A stretch of 64,000 nucleotides of DNA from Lignipirellula cremea (GCF_007751035.1 NZ_CP036433.1:2957001-3021000); one strand, 5' to 3'; numbered from the stretch's first letter, positions 54,011 to 64,000 are shown. Numbers and translations are program-made. Notes: generated by a model not told the origin, from the sequence alone.

Positions 54011-54960
54011 TCATAAGACATGGACCAGGAATTGGGGAGCACGCCAGTCCCACAGCTGATCGCTGGCGGCCTGGTAGCCGCGATGCTTGTAGTCGCTCAT
54101 CAGTTCGCCCACCCACTGCTTCCCCGTGGCGGAGTCTTCTCCGAACACGGCCAGTCGCGTTCGCTGCGCGTAATCCTGCAGATGATAGAAGTCGAGGCCG
54201 ATGCGAGTGGTCAGGCCGTGCAGTTCCATTTGGTTGCGAATCCAAGGAGCCCCATCGATCAGTCCGATGCACTCGTCAGCCTGGGCGATCACCAGTTGGT
54301 CGCCCATGCGGCGCAGCATGCGGCCCGCTGCCTGACAGTCGCCTGACGTGACGCCGACGTACTTTCGCTGCATGCCTTGCTGGTAGTAGACGCCGACTCG
54401 GAACTCTTTATAGGCGTTGTCCGCTCCGGGCTTTCGCCGCGGAAGAGGGCGGCAGCGGCGGCCCCGCTTCTGACGCTTCTGGCGAACTTTGTTTCGGCGT
54501 TTTTTCTTCTCTTCTTCGGTAACCAGCGGCACTTTCACGCCATCGCAGCCGCAGTAGACGATCGCCGCGCCGCTTTCCTCGCGGCAATCTTCGGCCGACC
54601 AGTCGGGAACGATCGCTCCTTGCTGCATCGCCTGTTGCACCTGCTTGCCTTCGGCCTCGATGATCTGTCGCAACGTCTCTTTGCTGATCTTGAGGCGAGC
54701 CGCTCGCCATAAGTTATCGGCCGTCTGTTCGAAGCTGACCGAGCCCTGATTCAAGCGGCAGCTGAGTTCGCAGAAACCGCGAGTGATCGTTGCTTCGGCC
54801 GCATCCAGCCAGCGATCGATCGGCGTTTCTGCTCCGTCGAGCGGGCAATGCCAGCGTGTCCGCCGCAGCACCACCCGGCCGTTGAGCGTGAGCACGCTCC
54901 GCTCCTGGCGCCCCTTGTTACGCTTCTTCTGATTTGTCTCCGGGCTGCTCGGAGGGGGGA
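54011..54960 (-). pseudogene. ISKra4-type transposase, truncated at the C-terminus
   Basis: The minus frame gives an ISKra4-like transposase body: LTLNGRVVLRRTRWHCPLDG, TADNLWRAARLKISKETLRQ, CGCDGVKVPLVTEEE, GVYYQQGMQRKYVG and RIGLDFYHLQDYAQRTRLAV. It ends at DWRAPQFLVHVL, before the family's C-terminal WxIGSGxxE part, so the 3' end is lost. It appears to be reached from the upstream frame by a frameshift in a C run. Confidence 0.82.
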
Positions 54961-55181
54961 AAAGCGGCTTCCGCCGCATCTGATTTAAGCTGAATCGCTT
55001 TCTCATAAGCCTTGCGGCGAAACTCCTCCAAGGCGTCGCGCGCCGGATACTCACTGTCGCGAATGATGCGTCCCGCCGGGGCCGCGTCAACCGCATCGGC
55101 CACCTGCTCCAGCGTCCGTTCAAACTCCGCCCGCATCTGACGAAGATATTCCTCCCGATCCAACTTCGGCGCATCGCTCAT
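54918..55181 (-). CDS. ISKra4-type upstream frame (orfA part)
   Basis: An 87-aa frame (MSDAPKLDREEYLRQMRAEF, helical, ends GDKSEEA). It overlaps the transposase body frame; the slippery TTTTCCCCCC near 54950-54962 could let ribosomes shift between them, as in other ISs. Normal for this IS type. Confidence 0.7.
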   Translation of the reverse strand: MSDAPKLDREEYLRQMRAEFERTLEQVADAVDAAPAGRIIRDSEYPARDALEEFRRKAYEKAIQLKSDAAEAAFPPSEQPGDKSEEA

Positions 55182-55547
55182 CGCAGAGCTCCCATCCAGG
55201 AATGAAACGAAACAGCCTATGTTGTACAGTCTTCCTGGTTAGCTAGCCATAGATCATTGCCGGACACACCTCCTGCTGCTGAACAAACGGCCATGTGAAT
55301 TGCACCCACGGTAATCCCGGATGAACCTAAAGTTTTAGCCCAGCGCCAACGACGTTGCCTTGCTCAGTATGGTGCACAATGACGCCCTCAACCATCACTT
55401 ATCGCCGGGCTCATCCAGAGGTTCTCTCTCTCCCGTAAACGATTCCGGCGGTACGACACTGCGTCCCAGTTTTCTTGCCTGTAGCAGCATGCACAAGGGC
55501 AGCGGGCTGGGCTACACTATTTTCGACACCTTCTCTTGGGGAAATTG
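55182..55547. other. Intergenic region before the sigma factor
   Basis: About 365 bases. No gene or terminator seen. It must hold the sigma factor promoter. Confidence 0.4.
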
Positions 55548-56111
55548 ATGGACACCACATCGGTTAGTCTCCTGCGGCGACTGCAACAACCTCACGAAGA
55601 GACCGCCTGGCAGCGGTTTGTGGATCTGTATGCGCCACTGGTGTTTCATTGGGGGAAGAGGCAGGGGCTGAGAGTGGAGGACGCCGCCGATCTAGTCCAG
55701 GAGGTGATGGCGACGCTGGTCGAGAAACTGCCCCAGTTTCAATATGACCCCCAGCGTCGTTTCCGCGGCTGGTTGCGGACGATCACCCGCAGCAAAGCCA
55801 ACGACTTGCACCGGCGCAACAAAGCTCTACCGCAAACCGGCCAGGAGCAATCGTTGCAGAACGTTTCGGCGGCGGAGGGCGATCTGTTCGAGGAGGCGGA
55901 ATACGGCCGCTTTCTCATCCGGCAAGCGATGATGCTGAGCCAAACCGAGTTCCCGCCGCATTACTGGCAGGCGAGCTGGAAGCAGATCGTCGAGGGCCTC
56001 TCGGTGGCCCAGACGGCTCGCGATCTCAATATCTCCCCGACGGCCGTGCGTGTCGCTAAGTATCGAGTTTTGAATCACTTACGGAACGAACTCGAAGGTT
56101 TGCTGGAATAA
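55548..56111 (+). CDS. ECF sigma factor
   Basis: A 187-aa ECF sigma factor. Region 2 has RFVDLYAPLVFHWGKR and DAADLVQEVMATLVEKLPQF followed by RFRGWLRTITRSKANDL. Region 4 has SWKQIVEGLSVAQTARDLNI with an HTH SPTAVRVAKYRVLNHLR. GGGGA lies six bases before the ATG at 55548. It is followed after 99 bases by the large kinase, a pairing common in planctomycetes; the kinase may control it by phosphorylation or with its N-terminal HxxxCxxC motif. Confidence 0.92.
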   Translation: MDTTSVSLLRRLQQPHEETAWQRFVDLYAPLVFHWGKRQGLRVEDAADLVQEVMATLVEKLPQFQYDPQRRFRGWLRTITRSKANDLHRRNKALPQTGQEQSLQNVSAAEGDLFEEAEYGRFLIRQAMMLSQTEFPPHYWQASWKQIVEGLSVAQTARDLNISPTAVRVAKYRVLNHLRNELEGLLE

Positions 56112-56210
56112 ATCTTGTCATTTCCTGTAATGATTCACCGTCCTTGTCCGTAGCTAGGTGTGAGGGCGCGTCGCCCTCCGCCCTGGAGCTTGCTAATCGG
56201 AGAAGCATCA

Positions 56211-59200
56211 ATGCCTCAAGCCGCCTGCCCTGACCCGGAAACTATTCGCCAGCTCCTACTCGGCCCGCCCGCTGATTGGGAGTCGTTTGAGGAACATCTG
56301 CTGCACTGCGAACATTGTTTGCAACAGACCGACGCAGTCACCGCCAGCGATACCGTTGTCGAGGCCCTGCAGACCAGTCGCCCCCTGGAAAGCGACGACG
56401 AACACCTGGCCGCGGCGATCCAGCGCAGCAAACGCCTGCATCGTGAGCTGGCCGCCGTCCCCGCGCCGGCCTCGGCCGCCGACGCCCCCGCGGGCCTGGA
56501 CCGGATCGCCGACGAGTTTGAAGCGGCATGGCGGGTCGGTACCCGGCCGCAGCTCTCCGCTTATCTCGCAGAGAACCCGTCAATCGACGCCGCCGACTTG
56601 CTCCGCAAGCTGATCTCGGTCGAAATTGAACTCCGTCGCGCCGCCGGCGAGCATCCCCGTCCGGAAGAATATTCGTCGATCTTTCCCGACCAGTCCGCCG
56701 TGCTGTGCGAAGCGTTCGCCGCCGATCAGACCGTCGCTCTGTCCAGTCCGGCCCAGGACACCTCGTCGTTTGCCCGGCCGCAACATCCGGTCGCTGCGCT
56801 CGACCAGAATCTGCGTGACGAAATCGACTTCCTCGCGCCGCCGCAGCAGCCGGACGAAATCGGCCGCCTGGGCGACTATCGCGTGCTGGAAGTGATGGGC
56901 GTCGGCGGCATGGGCGTCGTCTTTCGGGCGGAAGATCCCCATCTCCAGCGGCTGGTGGCGCTCAAGGCGATGAAGCCGGCGGTGGCGGCCAGTCGTTCCG
57001 CCCGCGATCGTTTCTTTCGCGAAGCCAGGGCGGCCGCGGCGCTCGATCACGATCATATCGTTTCCATCTATCAGGTCGGCGAGGACCGGGAGATTCCGTT
57101 CATCGCCATGCAGTACCTGCGCGGCGAGTCGCTGCAAACTCGGCTCAAGCGGGAAGGCTCGCTCAACCAGCGCGACGTGATTCAGATCGGCCGTGAAGTC
57201 GCCTTGGGGCTGGCCGCCGCCCACGCGCAAGGGCTGATCCATCGCGACATCAAGCCGGACAATATCTGGATGGAAGCCGGAACGGGCCGCGCGAAGATTC
57301 TCGACTTCGGCCTGGCCCGGGCGGCCAGCGACGATTCGGGACTGACCCAAAGCGGCATGGTGATCGGCACGCCGCGGTACATGGCTCCGGAGCAGGCGCA
57401 GGCGGCCGAGGTCGATCATCGCTGCGATCTGTTCAGCCTGGGCAGCGTGCTCTACCACCTGGCCAGCGGCAAAGCGCCGTTTGAAGGCGGCAACATCACG
57501 GCCACACTGATGGCGGTGGCGAACGCCCAGCAACAGCCGATCGCCGACCTCCGCCCCGAACTGCACCCCGACTTCTGCGCGCTGGTGCGACGACTGTTAC
57601 AGAAAGATCCGGCCCAGCGGCCGCAGACGGCAATGGAAGTCGCCGAGGAGTTGGCGGCGATTGCGGGCAAATTGGAGGCGATGCCGCTGGCTCCCAGCGC
57701 GGCCGGCAAACCGACTATCAAACCAACGCCTGCTCCGGCCCGCCGACCGCCCGGCCGCCGCTGGCTACCGGCAGCGCTGCTCAGCCTGGGGGCGGTCGTG
57801 TTGCTGGCCGCCGCCGCGGTCATCTACCTCAACACGGGCGACGGCGTGGTCGAGGTAACGGTCAACGAGCCAGACGTCAAAGTCACGCTCGATGGCCAGG
57901 AGATTACGATCACCTCGCCCCGCGACCAGATCACGGTGAAGGCCGGCCGGCATGAGCTGGAAGTCACCAAAGACGGCTTCACCAGTTGGACTCAGCGCTT
58001 TCAGATCCGCCGCAACGGCAAGGTCGAACTGTCGGCCGTGTTGAAACCGGCAGCAGTAGCGCCCACCACTCAACCGCCCGTATCCAGACCGCCAGCGGCG
58101 GCAAATCCCACGACCACGCCATCGGCTCCCGTCAGCGACGCGATCGACTTCGCCGCCGAACGCAAAGCTGCCGAATGGGTGCTGTCGGTGGGTGGAACAC
58201 TTGCTCTCGCCGATGAACAGGGACAGCCGAAAGGCCGTGTCGGCGGCAAGCTGCCGACGGAAAACTTTGTCGTGACGGCGATCAGCGCGCAGGGTAAGGC
58301 AGACGATGAGGGCTTGAAGAATCTCGCCGGGTGTCGGCGATTGGTGTCCGTCGACCTCACGAATGCTGCCTCAGTGACCGACGTCGGAGTCGGCTCGCTC
58401 TCCGGTGCGTCAACGCTACGCAGTCTCAACGTGTATGGCACGCGCGCCGGCAACGACACGCTGGCTTTACTTCGACTATGGCCGCAGTTAAATGCGTTGC
58501 ACATTGGTAATGGGACCATCACCGACTCGGGATTGCAACAGCTTCCCGCAGCCCCGAATCTGCGACAATTCGACTTCAGCGGTACTGAAGTCACGGACGC
58601 AGGTGTCGCGGTGATGTGCGAACGCCTGCCCAATCTCACCTCCTTTTTCTTTCGAGAAGCAAAGCCCAGCACCTTGGGTCTGCTCACCAACCTGATAGAT
58701 CTGCGAGAACTTGAATGCCCCGGCTCCGCTCTCTCGGCCGAGGGCGTCGCATCGCTGGCGGCGCACCCGCAGTTGGAGAGACTGCACGTCTGGGGTGGAA
58801 TCGACGAGCCCACTTTACACGCCATCGCCCCGCTGAAAAAATCGCTTCGATCACTCACGCTCGACATGACGCAGGAGATGAGGGATGGGAGTTACGCGGC
58901 GATCGTGCAACTGCTGCGACTTCAGGAATTCACCATTCTTGGTGAAAGCGATCTGACCGACGAGCAATTGCTTTTGCTTGGTCAACTTCCCGATCTTCGC
59001 AGCGTCCGTTTCTCTGGCGGACGGAGAAAACGACACACGCCCGCTGGCATCGTCAAGTTCCGCAGCCTGCGACCCGACGTCAATCTGATGATCGACGGCA
59101 GAAACTATCCCGCCAGTTCGGTCATTCCTTATTCGGTCATTCAAGAGCTCGACGAAACCGATCCGTTGCCGGAGTGGACGTTGCCGGAAGGATCTCCGCC

Positions 59201-62200
59201 GCCGGTGGCGGCTCCGTGTGAGCCGCAGCGAGCGACGGAATTGCAACAGCAGTGGGCCGAGTTTCTCAAACGGCCGGTTATCGAGGAAGTTTCCGCACCG
59301 CCAGAACTCGGGATGAAGTTCGCGCTGATCCCGCCGGGCGAGTTTCGCAAGATCTTCACGCGACGAGGCGATTCGGCGATCGAACCGGACATGCCCGTCC
59401 GCCGCTTCCGCATCACCAAACCCTACGCGATGAGCACCACCGAAGTTACCTGGGACCAGTTCCGGCAGTTCGTCGAGGACACCGGCTACCAGACCGAAGC
59501 CGAAAGCAAAGGACTCGGGGGCATGCACCGCGAATACAAAGAAGATCCACAAATCAATTGGCGTAACCCCGGTTGGAAACCTGCTCCCAACGAGCCTGTT
59601 GTAGAGGTAACGCCGCGCGATGCCGATGAGTTCTGTAAATGGCTTTCCAAATCGAATAACGCTGTTTACCGCCTGCCGACCGAAGCCGAATGGCAGCACG
59701 CCTGCCGGGCGGGGAGCGTCTTCAAGCATGTCGTCGGGCCGAATCCGCAAGATCTCGCCGACTACGCCTGGAGTGAGGAGTTGTTTGATCCTGATCTCAC
59801 CGCCAGTCCGTTACATCTGGTCGCTCTGAAGAAAGCGAATCCCTTCGCCCTGTACGACATGCTGGGAAATGTCTGGGAGCGAACGCATGATTACTCGGGT
59901 TCAATGGCAATGCTCCCTTACCTGCCAACGAATGATCCACTCGACATCAATACTCGAACCGTGGTCGGCCATGCCTGGAACACTCGGCGCATTGGAACGT
60001 TTCCTGATTACAACCAGGGGCCGCATGCGTCGCCGTCGCCAGCAGTCGGCTTCCGCGTGCTGAAGCAATTCGACGCCAAACCGCTGCCGGGGCTGCTCGA
60101 CCGCCCCCTGGTGCTGCGAGCGGGTCAGCCGATGAGCGTCCATGCGTTGGTCCCGCGCCCCGAAAAAATCCTCGGTCTACAAAGCTGGTCCATCGAACTC
60201 GCCGGCTCGCACAACAGTTCACGCGGCATTGCAGCGAGTCCCAAAGGCGACCTCATCGCCACCGGAAGCTCTTTCGGCAAGATCAGTCTGTGGGACCGCG
60301 ACGGCAACTACCAACGCGCGCTGCTGGGGCACGAAAATCCAGTGACCTCTCTGGACTTCTCCCCCGACGGACGCTGGCTCGCGTCGGGAGATACGCCTGA
60401 GGCTTATAAGGGGACGTTAGGATGCACGGTGCGAATCTGGAATGTCGAGTCCGGTGCGCTGCACGCTTTGATTCCCAGCCCGATTCATTTTACAAACGGA
60501 GTCAAGTTTTCTCCCGACGGCAAGCAGTTGGCGGTGAGCACTGAGGACCAGTGGAAGACTTCGTTTTTCATCGTCGAACTCGCGACCATGCAGATTCGTA
60601 TGCCAACGACTGGCGAGCAGCGGGGTCGTGTCCTTGCATGGTCTCCCGATGGCACGAAGCTGGCGTCATCGGCAACAGATCTAGATCCTCCGCATCAGCG
60701 GCTGCGAATTTGGGACGCGGCCACGCTCAAGGTGCTGCGAGATGTCGAATGTCCGTTGTCCGCTTCACTCGAATGGTCTCCCGACGGTCAGTGGCTCGCG
60801 ATGCGAGCTCCGGAAGGCAAAGTTGTGATTCGTGATGCTAAGACGTTGGAGGTCACCAAAACATTTGGCTCGAATGCCATCAGTTCAACGTGGCTACCGG
60901 ACAGCAAACGGCTCGTCGTCGGAGCGGGAGGCAATAACAACTCGGTTTTCGATGCCATAACCGGCGAGCAGCTCACCAAGTTCGAAAGCAGCAGTAATGC
61001 AATCGCGGTTATTGATCATGGCAAGCAAGCTGTCTTTGAACAAGGCGGGCGGTTGCACTTCTACGACACTTCCACCGGCCAGAAACTTCGCGAAGGGAAG
61101 CTACGCGGCTTGAATGGTGGATGGCGCACCATTCTCGGATGGGATGGCCGCGAACTGTTCGCGGGGCAACGCGATCAATTCTTTTTCTTCAATGGTTCAA
61201 CGGGCGAGCGACATCGGGCGTTCCGCATTGTGCGACCTTCAAGTGGAACTATTGGCCTCAAGGTTGATCCGTCACCTGAAGGCGCTCTTATTGCCGCAAC
61301 GTTTTTCCGATCCGACTCTTTCGTAACGATCGCTGATTCGAACTCAGGAACCGTGCGCCATGAGTTCCAGCACGGCGAAGGCAAGGTCACAGGAATGGCG
61401 TGGTCGCCGGATGGGAAATGGCTGGCGACCGGGGCGACCGACAAACTCGTCCGCGTGTGGAATGTCGCCACCGGGAAGGTCGAGCACGAACTCGCCGGAC
61501 ACACGGGGACGATCTGGAGCCTCGCCTGGTCTCCCGACGGCGCCCGTCTCGCCTCGGCCGCCGAGGATAAAACCGTCCGCCTCTGGGATCCCCTCGCGGG
61601 AAAACTCGTCGGCGTCAACGACAAGTTTCCGGAAGCAGCAAACTTCGGCTCATGGAAGCACTCGCTCGCCTGGACCGCAGACAGCCGCCGACTATGGATC
61701 GCGCTCGGTGTCAACATCGTGCCGCTCGACGTGGCGACTGGCACGTTCGGCCCGCCGGAAAATTTCAGTAACGGCTTCAACAACGTGACGTTCCTCAATA
61801 CGTCCCCCAACGGCCAGCGGCTGCTCACGCGGGAATGGGCCGGTTGGACATTCGTCCGTGGCCGAGACGCTCAGGACCGCCGCCTGCTCGGCCAACACCT
61901 GGGTTGGACCGCGCAGTGGCATCCCGACAGCCGCCGCTTCCTGGGTTGGGAAGGGAACTACGGCACGGTCGGGTTCGACGTGGAGACGAACCACCGACTG
62001 GGGATGCTGTTCCCGTGGCTGACCGGCGACCACTGGCTCTGCCTCGGCCCCACCGGCCACTACCGCGGCAGCCCCGGCGTCGAAGACCAGTTCGTCTACG
62101 TCGCCATGCTCGAAGACGGCTCCCAACGCACCTACACCCCCAGCGAATTCGCGGAAACGTTCGGTTGGAAGAATGATCCCGAGAAAGCGGAACTGCTGGG

Positions 62201-62246
62201 GAAGTCGGTGGAATCGGGCAACGCACAAGAGTCGGAGTCGAGGTAG
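56211..62246 (+). CDS. Giant membrane Ser/Thr kinase with LRR-like, SUMF1 and WD40 parts
   Basis: A 2011-aa receptor-like kinase. N-terminus: anti-sigma-like zinc motif HLLHCEHC. Kinase at about 220-500: GVGGMGVVF, LKAMKP, HRDIKPDNIW, DFGLARA and APEQ. One membrane helix at 518-540, then a PEGA domain. About 655-960 are LRR-like repeats. About 1030-1285 is a SUMF1/FGE-type domain (FALIPPGEF, STTEVTWDQF, RLPTEAEWQHACRAG, MLGNVWE, VGFRVLK). From about 1327 to 1870 WD40 repeats (VTSLDFSPDGRWLASG, VRVWNVATGKVEHELAGHTG). GGAGAAG precedes the ATG; a GTG at 56160 was rejected. It likely senses outside signals and acts with the ECF factor. Confidence 0.93.
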   Translation: MPQAACPDPETIRQLLLGPPADWESFEEHLLHCEHCLQQTDAVTASDTVVEALQTSRPLESDDEHLAAAIQRSKRLHRELAAVPAPASAADAPAGLDRIADEFEAAWRVGTRPQLSAYLAENPSIDAADLLRKLISVEIELRRAAGEHPRPEEYSSIFPDQSAVLCEAFAADQTVALSSPAQDTSSFARPQHPVAALDQNLRDEIDFLAPPQQPDEIGRLGDYRVLEVMGVGGMGVVFRAEDPHLQRLVALKAMKPAVAASRSARDRFFREARAAAALDHDHIVSIYQVGEDREIPFIAMQYLRGESLQTRLKREGSLNQRDVIQIGREVALGLAAAHAQGLIHRDIKPDNIWMEAGTGRAKILDFGLARAASDDSGLTQSGMVIGTPRYMAPEQAQAAEVDHRCDLFSLGSVLYHLASGKAPFEGGNITATLMAVANAQQQPIADLRPELHPDFCALVRRLLQKDPAQRPQTAMEVAEELAAIAGKLEAMPLAPSAAGKPTIKPTPAPARRPPGRRWLPAALLSLGAVVLLAAAAVIYLNTGDGVVEVTVNEPDVKVTLDGQEITITSPRDQITVKAGRHELEVTKDGFTSWTQRFQIRRNGKVELSAVLKPAAVAPTTQPPVSRPPAAANPTTTPSAPVSDAIDFAAERKAAEWVLSVGGTLALADEQGQPKGRVGGKLPTENFVVTAISAQGKADDEGLKNLAGCRRLVSVDLTNAASVTDVGVGSLSGASTLRSLNVYGTRAGNDTLALLRLWPQLNALHIGNGTITDSGLQQLPAAPNLRQFDFSGTEVTDAGVAVMCERLPNLTSFFFREAKPSTLGLLTNLIDLRELECPGSALSAEGVASLAAHPQLERLHVWGGIDEPTLHAIAPLKKSLRSLTLDMTQEMRDGSYAAIVQLLRLQEFTILGESDLTDEQLLLLGQLPDLRSVRFSGGRRKRHTPAGIVKFRSLRPDVNLMIDGRNYPASSVIPYSVIQELDETDPLPEWTLPEGSPPPVAAPCEPQRATELQQQWAEFLKRPVIEEVSAPPELGMKFALIPPGEFRKIFTRRGDSAIEPDMPVRRFRITKPYAMSTTEVTWDQFRQFVEDTGYQTEAESKGLGGMHREYKEDPQINWRNPGWKPAPNEPVVEVTPRDADEFCKWLSKSNNAVYRLPTEAEWQHACRAGSVFKHVVGPNPQDLADYAWSEELFDPDLTASPLHLVALKKANPFALYDMLGNVWERTHDYSGSMAMLPYLPTNDPLDINTRTVVGHAWNTRRIGTFPDYNQGPHASPSPAVGFRVLKQFDAKPLPGLLDRPLVLRAGQPMSVHALVPRPEKILGLQSWSIELAGSHNSSRGIAASPKGDLIATGSSFGKISLWDRDGNYQRALLGHENPVTSLDFSPDGRWLASGDTPEAYKGTLGCTVRIWNVESGALHALIPSPIHFTNGVKFSPDGKQLAVSTEDQWKTSFFIVELATMQIRMPTTGEQRGRVLAWSPDGTKLASSATDLDPPHQRLRIWDAATLKVLRDVECPLSASLEWSPDGQWLAMRAPEGKVVIRDAKTLEVTKTFGSNAISSTWLPDSKRLVVGAGGNNNSVFDAITGEQLTKFESSSNAIAVIDHGKQAVFEQGGRLHFYDTSTGQKLREGKLRGLNGGWRTILGWDGRELFAGQRDQFFFFNGSTGERHRAFRIVRPSSGTIGLKVDPSPEGALIAATFFRSDSFVTIADSNSGTVRHEFQHGEGKVTGMAWSPDGKWLATGATDKLVRVWNVATGKVEHELAGHTGTIWSLAWSPDGARLASAAEDKTVRLWDPLAGKLVGVNDKFPEAANFGSWKHSLAWTADSRRLWIALGVNIVPLDVATGTFGPPENFSNGFNNVTFLNTSPNGQRLLTREWAGWTFVRGRDAQDRRLLGQHLGWTAQWHPDSRRFLGWEGNYGTVGFDVETNHRLGMLFPWLTGDHWLCLGPTGHYRGSPGVEDQFVYVAMLEDGSQRTYTPSEFAETFGWKNDPEKAELLGKSVESGNAQESESR

Positions 62247-62532
62247 ACGTATTTGACGAAAACGCTATGTGTACGACATCCAGCGCAATAATTCGCTGGA
62301 ATGGTTGGACAGCGAATCGCAACGGACCACAGCGACGTTGCTCGCGCGAATCTTTACAACGAATTCTCGACCAATGAGACCCTTGTCAGGATCGAACTGC
62401 CAGCCAGCAGATGCTCTTAATGCCCAGTTTGCCGAGTTCTCCGATAAAGCTGGTACAGCCGAAGCCAGTCGTTGTGCCGAGATCGAGTAGCCGCTCCGGT
62501 TCGGCTGGCTTCGCAGGCACGGCAAACGCACA
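62247..62532. other. Spacer between the kinase and ISAs1 transposase
   Basis: 286 bases with no convincing gene on either strand. Confidence 0.4.
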
Positions 62533-63684
62533 CTATGGTACGTGAATTCCGAGGATTTTGGCGAGGTAGTCGAGGTCCCAGCCGGCGACGCGGCGACGCA
62601 TGGCGATGCTGTACTTGTCATCTTGCTGCTTGAGCATGCTCAGGGCGAAGCGTTTGAGCCACGCCAGATTGTCCGCGGTCGTCCGCTCACGCACCCGATT
62701 TTCGTCCTCCCGAAACGTCACATCCAAGCACCAGTGAAGCGTATTCTCGATCGCCCAGTGGCCACGCACATAACGGGCGAATTTCTTGACCCCCAAGGCG
62801 ATCGAGCCGATGTAGAAGCGAGCATCACTCGAAGTCTTTGAACCGCTCTCGCTTTGCCGAATCGCGACGCCAATCGTTTTCAATCCCGGCCACTTTTCCC
62901 GGTTCACCAGATCCTTCGGAACAGGCATCTGATAGTAGGTGATTTCGTCGACGCGCCCATGGCCGTGGAGCGTTTCCGTGAAGCGTCTTGCCGGGATGTC
63001 TGCGAAGTCATTTTCCATGTGCATAATGACATAATCTGTCACTGCTTCGTAAAGCTTTCCTTGATTCCCCTTGAGCGCCAGAAGGTAGTCGCCGTGGCCG
63101 TCAATGATCTTCCTGGCGATCTCGCGTTGACACCCGGCGGCGTCGATGGTGACCACGGCTCCCTGGACCTCGATATTCTCCAAAAGCTCGGGAATCGCCG
63201 TGATTTCGTTCGATTTTTCGTCCGTCGCCAGCTGTCCCAGACTGAGCGAACGGTCGACCGACCAGGCGCTGACCAGCCACAGCGGTCCGAGTTTGCGCTT
63301 ACGATCATGGCTTCGCCTGAGAACCTTTCCGTCGATCGCAATTTGATTCAAGTCGGTCTCTTTATCCAGCGGCGCGATCGACCGAATCCAGGCTTCAAAA
63401 CACTTCTGAAAGGCGGCCGGTTTGAGCGCGCCCAGCAAGCGTCCGAGCGTGTCGTGCGAGGGGACGCCATGGGGCAACACCAAGTGTTTTTTCAACCAGG
63501 TTTGATGGTGCTCCGCCCAGATTCCGATCGCCTGCGGTCCATCGGCTCCGGCGATGACTGCCATGATAGAAATGACCAGCAGATCGCCGAAGAGATGGAG
63601 CCTGTTAATATGCGAACGGGCGTCGGTGAGTTAGCCGAAACTTGTCAGGATCGAGTCGACATTATCGAACTGAATTTCTGTCAT
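62533..63684 (-). pseudogene. ISAs1-type transposase with an in-frame ochre stop
   Basis: The frame from ATG at 63684 reads MTEIQFDNVDSILTSFG, stop TAA at 63631-63633, then continues in the same frame into the family sequence (FGDLLVISIMAVIAGADGPQ). The remaining frame from 63564 is a 343-aa ISAs1/H-repeat transposase: PSHDTLGRLLGALKP, DLNQIAIDGKVLRRSHDR, VTIDAAGCQREIARKI, YLLALKGNQGKLYEAV, RGHWAIENTLHWCLDVTFRE and SMLKQQ. A restart at the ATG 63564 could still give a protein lacking about 40 residues. Confidence 0.88.
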
Positions 63685-63840
63685 CATGATCGCCAGTTGA
63701 AGGTGCTGAAACGCCATTCTCCCAAGCAGTCAATTGTGCAGAAAACACCGGTCAGCGCCATCGGACCCCCAAGCAGCCCAAGCCCCGCAGAGTGCGCGTT
63801 CGCCGTGGGTTGTGGGGGAGGTGGATTGAGAGCGGATGTG

Positions 63841-63975
63841 GCTAGTGCTGCGTCAAAGCAAAGAGTTCGGGTTCTTCCAATTAGCCGTTTTGGCGATAGC
63901 CACGGTTAACTAAAAGGAACAGCGGCTCGCGCGAAAATGGCCAAACCTAAAATTGAAACTTGACGCAGCACTAGC
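63841..63975. mobile_element. 135-bp MITE-like element
   Basis: Perfect 16-bp inverted repeats GCTAGTGCTGCGTCAA (63841-63856) and TTGACGCAGCACTAGC (63960-63975). Inside the ends lies a TA pair on both sides, as expected of an IS630/Tc1-type TA target. It has no gene. It is likely a small non-autonomous derivative. Confidence 0.85.
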
Positions 63976-64000
63976 GATCGGATGAAATATTCGCCAATGG

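Noticed and set aside
62265-62621. 118-aa minus-strand frame after the kinase
   Set aside because: It overlaps the end of the ISAs1 transposase in another frame and shows no family pattern.

Overview
The window looks like a chromosome segment of a planctomycete, probably of the Pirellulales type. The GC content is high. It carries a sulfatase, a Tat-exported Gfo/Idh/MocA oxidoreductase, a small membrane protein with an NPYRSP N-terminus, an ECF sigma factor next to a giant Ser/Thr kinase with SUMF1 and WD40 parts, DUF11-repeat and CHAT proteins, and many decayed insertion sequences. This placement is inference from gene content, not from a marker gene.

Layout. (1) 1-11628 is ordinary chromosome: a glycine-zipper lipoprotein, a CE15-like esterase, a J-like membrane protein, an exported oxidoreductase, a tandem pair of response regulator/ATPase proteins, a DUF11-repeat secreted protein with a clear terminator, and a sulfatase. 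(2) 11728-26760 is a mobile island. Two overlapping tyrosine recombinases are followed by an IS91 remnant flanked by two long direct repeats, an HTH gene divergent from an unknown gene, a DUF3102-like gene, and a large serine recombinase. The cargo follows, punctuated by strong hairpin terminators: DUF1257, DUF2997, a Ycf46-like AAA ATPase, unknown genes, then a ubiquitin-like protein, an E2-like protein with a 24-cysteine RING-like tail, a JAMM peptidase and an E1-like ThiF protein. (3) 26979-38000 holds a broken IS3 orfA, a two-gene unit of very large proteins (1410 aa with TPR-like and PIN-like parts, and 663 aa), an IS1182-type element with a 7-bp target duplication, and an IS256 transposase split by an IS66 element with an 8-bp target duplication. 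(4) 38101-51999 is a minus-strand group of exported proteins: a CHAT peptidase, a two-heme cytochrome-like protein, a 27-28-residue repeat protein, a VKOR-DsbA fusion, two related clan-CD-like (caspase-fold) proteins, and pieces of at least one dead CHAT paralogue. (5) 52256-55181 is a pile of degenerate transposases (IS1380, an integrase-core type, ISKra4 type). (6) 55548-62246 is an ECF sigma factor and a 2011-aa receptor kinase. (7) 62533-63975 is an ISAs1 transposase with an in-frame stop and a 135-bp MITE-like element.

The most interesting system is 19901-26621. It has every piece of a ubiquitin-like conjugation and deconjugation cycle: modifier, E1, E2 joined to a RING-like tail, and JAMM protease. 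It sits next to an AAA ATPase and on an element with its own recombinases. E1, JAMM and E2 reading frames overlap or are tightly packed, so they are probably co-expressed. The second most interesting area is the caspase-fold/CHAT group with its tandem-repeat proteins.
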